The notes under the pieces are model-generated. The model was not told the DNA's origin, searched no databases, and saw only the letters and a list, made by a program, of their open reading frames with translations. Shown here piece by piece: positions 43,986-51,758 of a stretch of DNA of 62,122 bases. The position numbers and the translations under genes were made by a program. Source of the DNA: Merismopedia glauca CCAP 1448/3 (GTDB lineage: Bacteria > Cyanobacteriota > Cyanobacteriia > Cyanobacteriales > CCAP-1448); contig NZ_PVWJ01000012.1 in the NCBI RefSeq assembly GCF_003003775.1, positions 1 to 62,122 on the forward strand, given 5' to 3'. Each line of letters begins with the position of its first letter. Positions within the stretch are counted from its first letter, which is position 1.

Positions 43986-44330
43986 ATGGCAAAGTTACCA
44001 GATCTAACGATCGCTACAGTTCTTCGTTTGCAGCAACAATTATTAGAATCGATTAACGAAACGACAGAGGCTGAGTTCCTCTTATTTGAACAATTTGGTG
44101 AAACAGACGAAACTAACGATTACTTCGATCAACTTCAAAATTCTAAAGAGCGAGCAGAGTCCTATTATTTGCGTTTATTTACGGTTTTAAGGGAAATCTA
44201 TCGCTCTCAACCTATGGCTTCTCGTGATAATCTAAAGTTACTCGATCGATATATTAATGAAGCTGAAGCTACAATTGATGCTATAGCTGCTACAGTCTCT
44301 GAAATTAGGAGAGATTTTCACCTGCCATGA
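43986..44330 (+). CDS. Small helical protein, first gene of a two-gene unit
   Basis: 114 residues from the ATG at 43986. Almost wholly helical and charged (VLRLQQQLLESINETTEAEF, NSKERAESYYLRLFTVLREI, LLDRYINEAEATIDAIAATV). No domain was recognised. Its stop overlaps the start of the next gene (ATGA), so the two are translationally coupled and their products probably interact. The arrangement suggests a toxin-antitoxin-like or adaptor pair, without direct evidence. Confidence 0.6.
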   Translation: MAKLPDLTIATVLRLQQQLLESINETTEAEFLLFEQFGETDETNDYFDQLQNSKERAESYYLRLFTVLREIYRSQPMASRDNLKLLDRYINEAEATIDAIAATVSEIRRDFHLP

Positions 44331-44530
44331 ACAATGAACCTAGAATACCCGATCTAGAAACCAGAGTGCGACATCTTACCAAATTGCGACAACTATCAGA
44401 ATGCATGGATCGTCATCTGGCAGATTTGGATGAATTAAATGCTCGATTGCAAGCAGAAAATCAAAAAAGTCCGTTGGCTATTTACCATAAAAAAAGACAA
44501 CAGCGTTTAGCAGAACTAGCAAAAGAATAG
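44327..44530 (+). CDS. Small coiled-coil protein, second gene of the unit
   Basis: 67 residues, highly charged, predicted coiled coil (ETRVRHLTKLRQLSECMDRH followed by LADLDELNARLQAENQ) with a basic C-terminus. It starts within the stop of the preceding gene. No family was recognised. Confidence 0.55.
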   Translation: MNNEPRIPDLETRVRHLTKLRQLSECMDRHLADLDELNARLQAENQKSPLAIYHKKRQQRLAELAKE

Positions 44531-44561
44531 ACTGCCATTTTTAATGGCTAAATCGATACCT

Positions 44562-44753
44562 TTACAGATAATTGAAAAACTGCTGATGTTTTTGAAAAGC
44601 TGCTTTTAAGAGTGGATTTGGCTCTGGAGGATTATCGATCGCCTCAAAAACTAGATTGGCATCTCGCTGTGAAAGCTCAATGGTGCGATCGCTCTTTATA
44701 TTTAAATGAGCTTCTTTTAGGGCTGCTTGAACTAAAAATTGGTTTAATGACAT
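44562..44753 (-). pseudogene. N-terminally truncated DUF1778 (TacA-like) antitoxin
   Basis: 63 residues: MSLNQFLVQAALKEAH, then TIELSQRDANLVFEAIDNPP and EPNPLLKAAFQKH. This is the second helix and C-terminal arm of DUF1778/TacA antitoxins. The N-terminal ribbon with its DNA-binding strand (about 20 residues) is absent, and an in-frame TGA precedes the ATG. No acetyltransferase toxin gene is adjacent. It is most likely a relic, although a short peptide could still be made. Confidence 0.7.
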
Positions 44754-44814
44754 TCAGTTTTCTAATTCAACATACAGTTGCTTGAATTGTAGCAAACCGC
44801 GCGATCGCTGTTTC

Positions 44815-44930
44815 ATACCAAATCCGCATAAATAACCCCTTTTTGGCGCTGGCGGTTGAAACCGCAGCTATACAACCAAAGTCCGCCTACGCGGACTAAA
44901 AATAAAGGGTAGGTAAAACCTCTTGCCTAC
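44815..44930. repeat. MITE end plus palindromic repeat
   Basis: Begins with ATACCAAATCCG, like the ends of the 102-bp elements, then GGTTGAAACCGCAGCTATAC, the hairpin AGTCCGCCTACGCGGACT (44879-44897) and GGGTAGG / CCTACCC. It sits between the antitoxin relic and nrtD, in a 228-bp gene-free stretch. Confidence 0.7.
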
Positions 44931-44981
44931 CCCGATCGCTTTTCGCGTCACTGCTCTATCAAATTCGATCTCAATCGCCAA

Positions 44982-45815
44982 TTATTCTACATGAGCAAAC
45001 TTACCGAAAAGGAAGTCTAGAGCATAGTTTCTCAGTTCGTAGTATCTAGTATCTTCCATAATTTTGGCGCGATCACGAGGTCTACTGAAGGGAATATCTA
45101 GTACTTCTCCAATATTGGCGTGAGGACCATTCGTCATCATCACCAGGCGATCGGCGAGGAATAAGGCTTCATCGATATCGTGAGTAATCATCAACACGGT
45201 TACTTGATGTTCTCGCCATATTTTCAGCAATTCTTCTTGTAATTCCTCTTTGGTAATTGCATCCAAAGCGCCGAAAGGTTCGTCTAGAATTAAAACTTGA
45301 GGATGAGTCGCCAAAGCACGAGCGATCGCCACCCGTTGCTTCATCCCTCCAGAGAGTTGCGAAGGTCTTTTGTCTGCGGCTTCTGATAAACCTACCATGT
45401 GCAGATATTCTCGCACTAGGTTTTTCTTATCACCTGAAGATTTATGGGGATAAACTGCATCTACAGCGAGATAAACGTTCTCATACGCACTCAGCCAAGG
45501 TAATAGAGAATAGTTTTGAAACACCATCATGCGATCGGGACCTGGTTGGGAGATTTGCCGATCTTGGAGTTTAACTTCTCCACTAGTAGGGGTAGTAAAT
45601 CCAGCAACCATGTTGAGTAAAGTAGATTTACCACAACCAGAGTGACCGATCAAACAAACGAATTCCCCTTCATTAACACTCAGGTTCACGTCTTCTAAAA
45701 CTGTGTAGGAACCTTCAGGAGTAGGATAGACTTTCGATACATCCCGAATGGCGAGAAAAGGTTCGCGGGTAATAACTGGAGAAGCGAGGGTTTGGGGGCG
45801 ATTAAAAGATTGCAT
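44982..45815 (-). CDS. nrtD: Nitrate ABC transporter ATP-binding subunit NrtD
   Basis: 277 residues. Walker A GHSGCGKST, Q-loop FQNYSLLPWLSAYEN, signature LSGGMKQRVAIARAL, Walker B VLILDEPFGALDAIT and the H-loop ITHDIDEAL. The SSUA/NrtCD type is recognised by LLPWLSAYENVYLAVDAV. It is the last gene of the operon and lacks the C-terminal extension of NrtC. It powers high-affinity nitrate/nitrite import through NrtB. A perfect hairpin lies in the 89-bp gap after nrtC. Confidence 0.96.
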   Translation of the reverse strand: MQSFNRPQTLASPVITREPFLAIRDVSKVYPTPEGSYTVLEDVNLSVNEGEFVCLIGHSGCGKSTLLNMVAGFTTPTSGEVKLQDRQISQPGPDRMMVFQNYSLLPWLSAYENVYLAVDAVYPHKSSGDKKNLVREYLHMVGLSEAADKRPSQLSGGMKQRVAIARALATHPQVLILDEPFGALDAITKEELQEELLKIWREHQVTVLMITHDIDEALFLADRLVMMTNGPHANIGEVLDIPFSRPRDRAKIMEDTRYYELRNYALDFLFGKFAHVE

Positions 45816-45860
45816 GGGATTAGGATGAAGTTTGAGGGCGATTTTGGGGATAATTGTCGT

Positions 45861-45888
45861 GTAGAGACGTTACATATAACGTCTCTAC
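45861..45888. repeat. GTAGAGACGT hairpin between nrtC and nrtD
   Basis: Perfect stem GTAGAGACGTTA / TAACGTCTCTAC with a CATA loop. The same hairpin (GTAGAGACGTAG / CTACGTCTCTAC) occurs at 58603-58631 and 60073-60101. Inside the nrt operon it could reduce or stabilise the downstream transcript. Confidence 0.9.
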
Positions 45889-45904
45889 TAGATGTGTCAC
45901 GTTT

Positions 45905-47911
45905 CTACTTACTCCGACTGAACAAATCGATCGCAATTTCTTCAATTTCGATATCGCGGACAATTTCTAATCGTTTCAAATAGCCAAGTGGATCGTCAGG
46001 ATTGAACACCATCCCGTCAAATAGTTTGAAAGATTCCCGATCTGGCTCAATATCTGGTAGACCTAGCTGTCTGGAAGCTTCTCCAAATATATCTACTCGT
46101 CTGACTCGTTCTAAGATTTCTAACCAGTTTCTGGGGAAAGGAGTTGTACCCCATCTAGCTAGTTGAGTGAGAATCCATAATCCCTCAACTCTTTGGGGGC
46201 AATTGCTATTATCAAGGTGGAATTGCGGGAAACGTCGCAGTAATTTCGCTTCTTCTCCATTACCCCGCTCAAATGGCTCAATAAATCCATTCCGAACATA
46301 GGCGGGATTAGCATCAAGATATTGAGGAAGACAGAGTAAATCTACAATTTCTTCTCGATGGCGGGGATCGTCGCAGTATTCCCCAGCTTCCATCAAGGCT
46401 TTAACCAAAGCTAAGTGCGTTTCTGGATGTTGATTCGCCCATGCTTCCCGTACCCCTAGTACTTTTTCTGGATGTCCGCGCCAAATTTCTAAATCGGTGG
46501 CGATAACAAAACCCAGATCTTCATGGATAGCGCGGGAGTTCCAAGGTTCTCCGACGCAATAACCATCGATTTCTCCAGCTTTGAGGCGATCTACCATCTG
46601 GGTTGGCGGAATTATGGTTAAGTTAACATCCCGATCTGGATCGATTCCTCCAGCAGCTAACCAATAGCGCAATAAGAGATTTTGCATCGAAGCGGGATGT
46701 ACTACCCCTAAATTGAAAACTCGATCTGGGGTTTCGCTGATTACCCGTCGGAAATCCTGTAGGTTTCTGACTCCTTGGCGATACAGTTCTTTGCTGAAAG
46801 TGATAGCGTTACCGTTGCGGCTCAAAACCATTGCTGTAACTACAGGTAATGGCTTTTTACCACCCATCCCCATAGTCAGGGCTAGGGGCATCGTTGCCAC
46901 CATTTGAGCGGCATCCAAGCGCCCTGTAGTTACTCCCTGAGCAATATCATGCCAATTGTTTTCCCGATGCAAATTGACTTGTTCTAAACCGTGTTTGGCA
47001 AATAATCCCTTTTCTTTGGCAATTATTAAAGGCGCACAATCGGTTAAGGGAATAAAACCGAGATTGAGAAAAGCTTTTTCTGGTCCTTTGGCTGTAACCA
47101 GAGGAGTAGATAGTTGACTTGCCCGTTTTTTGGCTTTTTTCTGCTGGTTTAGGAAGTAAACAATCTCGTTTCGCAGTTGGTAGTATTGGGTGTGTTTGAC
47201 TACTTCCAGACGTTGACGGGGATGGGGAATGGGGACTTCGATGATTTGTCCGATATGGGCTTCGGGTCCATTGGTGAGCAGAACGATTCTATCTGAGAGT
47301 AAAAGGGCTTCATCGACATCATGGGTGACCATGATGCAGGTAACTTTGCTTTCTTCGCAGATTTTCATCAACTGTTCTTGCAAACCGCCTCTAGTTAGGG
47401 CATCCAAAGCGCCAAAGGGTTCGTCTAATAGCAAGACTTTGGGACGAATCGCCAAAGCGCGGGCGATCGCTACCCGTTGTTTCATTCCCCCTGATAATTG
47501 ACCTGGTTTCTTGGTGGCGGCGGCTTTTAAGCCTACTAGTTCGATATGGTGTTCGACAATGCCTTTTCTTTCCCCTTTAGGCTTATGTTCAAACACCTCA
47601 TCGACAGCTAGGGCAATATTTTCTCTCACACTCAACCAAGGTAAGAGAGAATAGTTTTGAAACACCACCATGCGATCGGGACCTGGTGCGGTTATTTGTC
47701 TTCCTTCAAGAATTACTCCTCCGTGGCTAGGTTTATCTAAACCTGCAACCATGTTTAATAGAGTAGATTTTCCACATCCAGAATGCCCAACTAAAGAAAC
47801 AAATTCTCCTTGTTTAATCTTCAGTTCAATATTTTTTAAAGCGACATAACTACCCCCATTGGCTAGAGGATAAATTCGGTCTAGATGATCGACTTCTAGA
47901 AACACAGACAT
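45905..47911 (-). CDS. nrtC: Nitrate ABC transporter ATP-binding subunit NrtC with NrtA-like regulatory domain
   Basis: 668 residues. The first 260 form an ABC ATPase (GHSGCGKST, LSGGMKQR, LLLDEPFGALDALT, VTHDVDEAL). The rest (about 275-660) is a solute-binding-protein-like domain related to NrtA (FIPLTDCAPLIIAKEKGLFA, GEIDGYCVGEPWNSRAIHED). This two-domain form is diagnostic of NrtC. The C-terminal domain is known to mediate inhibition of transport by ammonium or nitrogen-sufficient conditions. It pairs with NrtD under NrtB. Confidence 0.97.
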   Translation of the reverse strand: MSVFLEVDHLDRIYPLANGGSYVALKNIELKIKQGEFVSLVGHSGCGKSTLLNMVAGLDKPSHGGVILEGRQITAPGPDRMVVFQNYSLLPWLSVRENIALAVDEVFEHKPKGERKGIVEHHIELVGLKAAATKKPGQLSGGMKQRVAIARALAIRPKVLLLDEPFGALDALTRGGLQEQLMKICEESKVTCIMVTHDVDEALLLSDRIVLLTNGPEAHIGQIIEVPIPHPRQRLEVVKHTQYYQLRNEIVYFLNQQKKAKKRASQLSTPLVTAKGPEKAFLNLGFIPLTDCAPLIIAKEKGLFAKHGLEQVNLHRENNWHDIAQGVTTGRLDAAQMVATMPLALTMGMGGKKPLPVVTAMVLSRNGNAITFSKELYRQGVRNLQDFRRVISETPDRVFNLGVVHPASMQNLLLRYWLAAGGIDPDRDVNLTIIPPTQMVDRLKAGEIDGYCVGEPWNSRAIHEDLGFVIATDLEIWRGHPEKVLGVREAWANQHPETHLALVKALMEAGEYCDDPRHREEIVDLLCLPQYLDANPAYVRNGFIEPFERGNGEEAKLLRRFPQFHLDNSNCPQRVEGLWILTQLARWGTTPFPRNWLEILERVRRVDIFGEASRQLGLPDIEPDRESFKLFDGMVFNPDDPLGYLKRLEIVRDIEIEEIAIDLFSRSK

Positions 47912-48001
47912 AGTTATTTCCTAATAATTATCTCGGACTAATAACCCAAGTTGCTAACGATGGATTGGGGATTGGGGACACGGAGAAGAAAATTTAATTA
48001 C

Positions 48002-48029
48002 CAATCAACAATCAACAATCAACAATCAA
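48002..48029. repeat. Heptamer tandem repeat (CAATCAA)4
   Basis: Four 7-bp units of the STRR type already seen at 78-119, in the 164-bp gap between nrtB and nrtC. A GGATTGG / GATTGGGG simple stretch lies just upstream. It interrupts the otherwise compact operon. Confidence 0.9.
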
Positions 48030-48075
48030 CATTGCAGTTTCGCAAGCTCAACCCAACCTACGGCGATCGCTTGGA

Positions 48076-48918
48076 TTATTTCTGTTCTTCTGCCACAACC
48101 AAAGAGGCGGCTAAACTTACTAGTCTATCCAGAATTAAACCGACAACTCCCACGTAAATTAGAGCAATAATAATTTGACTAATTAGAGAACTGTTGTATG
48201 CATCCCAAATAAAGAAGCCAATTCCCACACCGCCAACTAACATTTCTGCTGCTACAATTGCTAACCAAGACAGACCAATGCCAATTCTCAATCCAGTAAA
48301 AATATAGGGAACGGAGGCAGGAAAAAGAATTTTCCAGAAGTATTTTTGGGGAGATAGATGTAAAACTCTAGCAACGTTTTTATAATCTTGGGGCACTTGC
48401 TTGACCCCTTCCATAGTATTGATAATAATGGGCCAAATTGCCGTAATAAAAATCACAAAAATTGCCGAAGGATTACTTTGAGAAAGAGCGGTTAAAGAAA
48501 TTGGCAACCAAGCTAATGGGGGGATAGTACGGAGAATTTGAAAAATCGGATCTACGGCTCTATAAACAAACTGATTGCTACCTACTAAAATCCCAACTGC
48601 TACGCCAATTAAAGCTGATAGAGAAAAGCCGATCGCCACTCTTTGTAAGCTCGCAAATATCTGCAATCCTAATCCTTTGTCAGTCCCACCATTATCAAAA
48701 AACGGATTGATAATATAAGGGTCCCAAGTTTCTGCAATTACTTTGATTGGTCCTGGTAAACCTTTGGAACCAGGAGGACAAAGCAACTGCCATACTACTG
48801 CGAAAAGAATCATGGCAACTAGGGGCGGAATCACAACTGGTAACTGCTTTTGAATGAAGTCTGCGATCGCATTTGGTGCCTGTATTTTCTGGGAGCGAAC
48901 ATCAACTTTAACGATCAT
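48076..48918 (-). CDS. nrtB: Nitrate ABC transporter permease NrtB
   Basis: 280 residues with about six membrane helices. The BPD-transporter EAA-like loop is at NTMEGVKQVPQDYKNVARVL (about 165-185), followed by FWKILFPASVPYIFTGLRIG. GLPGPIKVIAETW and IPPLAWLPISLTAL match the SsuC/NrtB class. It forms the membrane channel for nitrate and nitrite. It is preceded by nrtA with 85 bp between the two. Confidence 0.96.
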   Translation of the reverse strand: MIVKVDVRSQKIQAPNAIADFIQKQLPVVIPPLVAMILFAVVWQLLCPPGSKGLPGPIKVIAETWDPYIINPFFDNGGTDKGLGLQIFASLQRVAIGFSLSALIGVAVGILVGSNQFVYRAVDPIFQILRTIPPLAWLPISLTALSQSNPSAIFVIFITAIWPIIINTMEGVKQVPQDYKNVARVLHLSPQKYFWKILFPASVPYIFTGLRIGIGLSWLAIVAAEMLVGGVGIGFFIWDAYNSSLISQIIIALIYVGVVGLILDRLVSLAASLVVAEEQK

Positions 48919-49003
48919 AATTTTTGGGATTGAATATTAACTGTTTGTACGAGCAAAAAAAACAGAAAAGCGATTTACGCTTTTCTGACAAATAGTTGAG
49001 TCA

Positions 49004-50311
49004 CTAAGCTTTTTTAATCTTCAAACTCTTTAAGTATTCTTGAGGTTTTTCGGGATCGAATTTCACCCCATCAAAGAAGGTTTCTACACCGCGAGAACTG
49101 GTTTTAGGAATTTCAGCATCGGGAATTCCCAAAGCTTTAGCCGCTTCTTTCCACAAATCTTCACGGTTAACTTTATCGATTAGTTTTTTGGTATCGGTAT
49201 CAGCCGGAATATAACCCCAACGAATATTTTCTGTCAGAAACCACAAATCATGACTCTTGTAGGGATAAGAGGCATTATCTGCCCAAAATTTCATTTTTAG
49301 TGGGTAATCAGCTACCTTTCTACCATCTCCGTAGTCTATTTCGCCTTTAGATCTGCCAATAATGTCATCGACAGGAACTTTAAACCATTTTTGCTGAGAC
49401 AGGATTTTGCACATCTCCTCTTTGTTCTCAGCTTTTTCACACCATTGCTGCGCTTCTTGAACTGCCATTAATAAGGCTTTAGCAGCGTTAGGATTCTTAT
49501 CTACCCAGTCTCCTCGCATTGCAAAAGCTTTTTCTGGATGATCTTTCCAAAGTTCTCCAGTTACTAAAGCTGTGTAACCGACCTTTTGATTGACTAATTG
49601 GGCATTCCAAGGTTCTCCCACGCAAAAAGCTTCCATATTCCCCACTTTCATATTCGCTACCATTTGGGGAGGAGGAACGGGAACTACCGATACATCTTTG
49701 TTAGGATCTACACCACCTGCTGCCAACCAGTAGCGTATCCATAAGTCGTGGGTTCCCCCAGGAAATGTCATAGCGACTTTAATGTCTTGCTTACCACCAG
49801 CTTTAGCCTTGCTGAATGCTTCTTTTAAGCCTTTGCTATCAGCACCAATTTTAGATTCTTTATAACTTTCGGCAATAGAAATCGCTTGACCGTTGGTATT
49901 TAACCGCGCCAGAATATACATAGGTACTGGCTGCTTGGTAATCTTCCCTAAAGTCATCAGGTAAGGCATGGGAGAGAGAATATGCGCCCCATCAATTCCA
50001 CCGCCATCAGAACCGATTTCTAAGTTATCGCGGGTGACGGGCCAAGAAGCTTGTTTCAGGACTTCGACATCGCTCATGCCATATTTGGCAAATATGCCTT
50101 TTTCTTGAGCTACAATCAGTGGTGCAGAATCTGTCAAAGCGATAAATCCCAGCTTGGCTTTGGTAGTTTCTACCTTCGGAGCATTAGCAGCTTGACTAAC
50201 GGTATTAGAAGAATTTGAATTACTACTTTGAGCGCACCCATGAATTACTAAAGTTCCGGCTGTAGCCGCACCTGCTGTGAAGATAAATCTTCTTCTAGAA
50301 AGTCTTGTCAT
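49004..50311 (-). CDS. nrtA: Nitrate-binding lipoprotein NrtA
   Basis: 435 residues. The N-terminus has a twin-arginine SRRRFIF motif and a lipobox ending in Cys26 (VIHGC), so it is exported folded and lipid-anchored on the outside of the plasma membrane. The two-lobed binding domain includes KLGFIALTDSAPLIVAQEKG, IDGAHILSPMPYLMTLGKIT and FCVGEPWNAQLV. It captures nitrate and nitrite for the NrtBCD machinery. A canonical NtcA-activated promoter lies upstream. Confidence 0.97.
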   Translation of the reverse strand: MTRLSRRRFIFTAGAATAGTLVIHGCAQSSNSNSSNTVSQAANAPKVETTKAKLGFIALTDSAPLIVAQEKGIFAKYGMSDVEVLKQASWPVTRDNLEIGSDGGGIDGAHILSPMPYLMTLGKITKQPVPMYILARLNTNGQAISIAESYKESKIGADSKGLKEAFSKAKAGGKQDIKVAMTFPGGTHDLWIRYWLAAGGVDPNKDVSVVPVPPPQMVANMKVGNMEAFCVGEPWNAQLVNQKVGYTALVTGELWKDHPEKAFAMRGDWVDKNPNAAKALLMAVQEAQQWCEKAENKEEMCKILSQQKWFKVPVDDIIGRSKGEIDYGDGRKVADYPLKMKFWADNASYPYKSHDLWFLTENIRWGYIPADTDTKKLIDKVNREDLWKEAAKALGIPDAEIPKTSSRGVETFFDGVKFDPEKPQEYLKSLKIKKA

Positions 50312-50442
50312 TCCCGATTACCCAAGTAATATTCTTTAACTTAGTTGGATTTTTGATGGCAGCAATTTGGAAGCTAATTTGACTTCCAGCCTTGGGTTTC
50401 CCCCAATTTAAATCTCTTGAATTTAATGTCTGCGTTTTGACT

Positions 50443-50484
50443 AACTTATGTCTACTGAGTGAATAAATTAGTATGCAAAGTTAC
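50443..50484 (-). promoter_or_regulatory. NtcA-activated promoter of nrtABCD
   Basis: On the minus strand GTAACTTTGCATAC (50471-50484) is a perfect GTA-N8-TAC NtcA box, and TAAGTT (50443-50448) is a TAN3T -10 box at exactly 22 bases spacing. This is the classic class II NtcA promoter of nitrogen-assimilation genes. The transcript start would be about 125 bases before nrtA. Confidence 0.92.
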
Positions 50485-50540
50485 AATGTATTAATTAAAG
50501 TGAGGTTTTTGCATTCTTCAATGAAGTTTTTGCATAACAC

Positions 50541-51110
50541 ATGGACAAAATCCTAGATTTCTGGTTCGGAACACCATCATCAAATGATTACGGAATGTTT
50601 CGCCCTATTTGGTTTGAGGTGAATCCAGAGTTAGATAGAGAGATAAGCGATCGCTTTTTGACAGATCATCAAGCCGCCGCTAACGGTAATTTAGACACTT
50701 GGAAAACCACCCCATTGGGTTGTTTGGCATTAATCTTGCTATTAGACCAAATCCCTCGCAATATCTACCGAGGAACGCCACAAGCCTTCGCCACAGATTC
50801 TCAAGCTTTGAACTTAACTAAATATGCACTAGCTAATGGGTTTGATACTCAACTGTTACCCATCCAAAGATGGTTTATTTACCTACCTTTAGAACACAGC
50901 GAAAATCTAGGAGATCAACGCCAGTGCGTATATTTATTCGCTAAATTGCCACTATCTTCTGAAAAGCAAATGGGAGTGGATTTCGCTCGGAAACATTGTC
51001 AAATTATTGAAAAATTCGGTCGTTTTCCCCACCGCAATCAGATTTTAGGTAGGGAAACAACTCCAGAAGAAGCTGAATTTCTGATGCAGCCTGATTCTAG
51101 CTTCGGTTAA
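50541..51110 (+). CDS. DUF924 family protein
   Basis: 189 residues, helical, TPR-like fold. Family signs are the opening ILDFWFG, PLGCLALILLLDQIPRNIYR, FATDSQAL and, near the end, RFPHRNQILGRETTPEE. The function of the family is not established. It is divergent from nrtA with 229 bp between, so it might share the NtcA region, although the box is oriented for nrtA. Confidence 0.92.
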   Translation: MDKILDFWFGTPSSNDYGMFRPIWFEVNPELDREISDRFLTDHQAAANGNLDTWKTTPLGCLALILLLDQIPRNIYRGTPQAFATDSQALNLTKYALANGFDTQLLPIQRWFIYLPLEHSENLGDQRQCVYLFAKLPLSSEKQMGVDFARKHCQIIEKFGRFPHRNQILGRETTPEEAEFLMQPDSSFG

Positions 51111-51131
51111 TTACAGAGATGGCGATCGCAT

Positions 51132-51157
51132 TTATCGTACAATTAATTGTACGATAA
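51132..51157. promoter_or_regulatory. Operator palindrome of the yefM-yoeB pair
   Basis: A perfect 26-base palindrome whose half is TTATCGTACAATT. It contains GTACAA and TTGTAC, close to the TGTACA core bound by YefM in other bacteria. It ends 12 bp before the yefM start and so overlaps the probable -10 region. Confidence 0.85.
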
Positions 51158-51169
51158 TAATCAAATAGT

Positions 51170-51433
51170 ATGGAAATTCTCAGCGCCAGTGAAGCTAGAG
51201 CTAATTTGTTTAGCTTATTGGAACAGGTTAACCAAGATCATTTACCGCGAGTCATTACCAGTCGTAAAGGCGATGCAGTTATGCTATCTAAAGCAGATTG
51301 GGAAAGCTTGCAAGAAACACTTTATTTGCAATCTATACCTGGCTTAGTCGAATCAATCAAAGCATCCGAAAAAGCTAATGACTGGGTATCTGAAGCAGAG
51401 TTTTTAGAGGCATTAGATGGAATGGAAGATTGA
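51170..51433 (+). CDS. yefM: Phd/YefM-type antitoxin
   Basis: 87 residues. The N-terminal Phd/YefM DNA-binding domain begins MEILSASEARANLFSLLEQV and continues PRVITSRKGDAVMLSKADWE. The C-terminal acidic part (NDWVSEAEFLEALDGMED) would wrap the toxin. It overlaps yoeB by 17 bp. It neutralises YoeB and, with it, represses at the palindrome upstream. Confidence 0.93.
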   Translation: MEILSASEARANLFSLLEQVNQDHLPRVITSRKGDAVMLSKADWESLQETLYLQSIPGLVESIKASEKANDWVSEAEFLEALDGMED

Positions 51434-51674
51434 ATTTAGCCGGACGGCTCTTAAGGATGCTAAAAAGCTACAAGGGGCTAATTTATCAACCCATGTGAAA
51501 CAGTTGTTAGAAATTATTAAGCAGAATCCTTATCAACCGCCATACGAAAAGCTTTCAGGCAATTTGAAAGGTTATTATTCCAGACGAATCAACATCAAAC
51601 ATCGTCTGGTTTATGCAATTGATGATGAAACCCAAACTATTAAAGTTGTTTCCGTTTGGTCGCATTATGAATAA
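51417..51674 (+). CDS. yoeB: YoeB-type ribosome-dependent mRNA interferase
   Basis: 85 residues, matching the usual 84-85. Typical parts are WKIEFSRTALKDAKKL, NPYQPPYEKLSGNLKGYYSR, HRLVYAIDDE and the C-terminal SVWSHYE, with the catalytic His and Tyr at the end. YoeB cuts mRNA in the ribosomal A site. It appears intact. Confidence 0.95.
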   Translation: MEWKIEFSRTALKDAKKLQGANLSTHVKQLLEIIKQNPYQPPYEKLSGNLKGYYSRRINIKHRLVYAIDDETQTIKVVSVWSHYE

Positions 51675-51758
51675 TTTGGCGATCGCTCATCCTTGGTATT
51701 CCTAAAGCTTATAAACTTGTTATAACTAAAAGAGAGGGCAAAACTGGAGTTATATGTA

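Noticed and set aside
44562-44753. Intact type II toxin-antitoxin pair
   Set aside because: The antitoxin lacks its N-terminal DNA-binding strand and no toxin gene is next to it.
51147-51347. 66-codon frame overlapping yefM
   Set aside because: Out of frame with the clear antitoxin gene and begins inside its operator palindrome.
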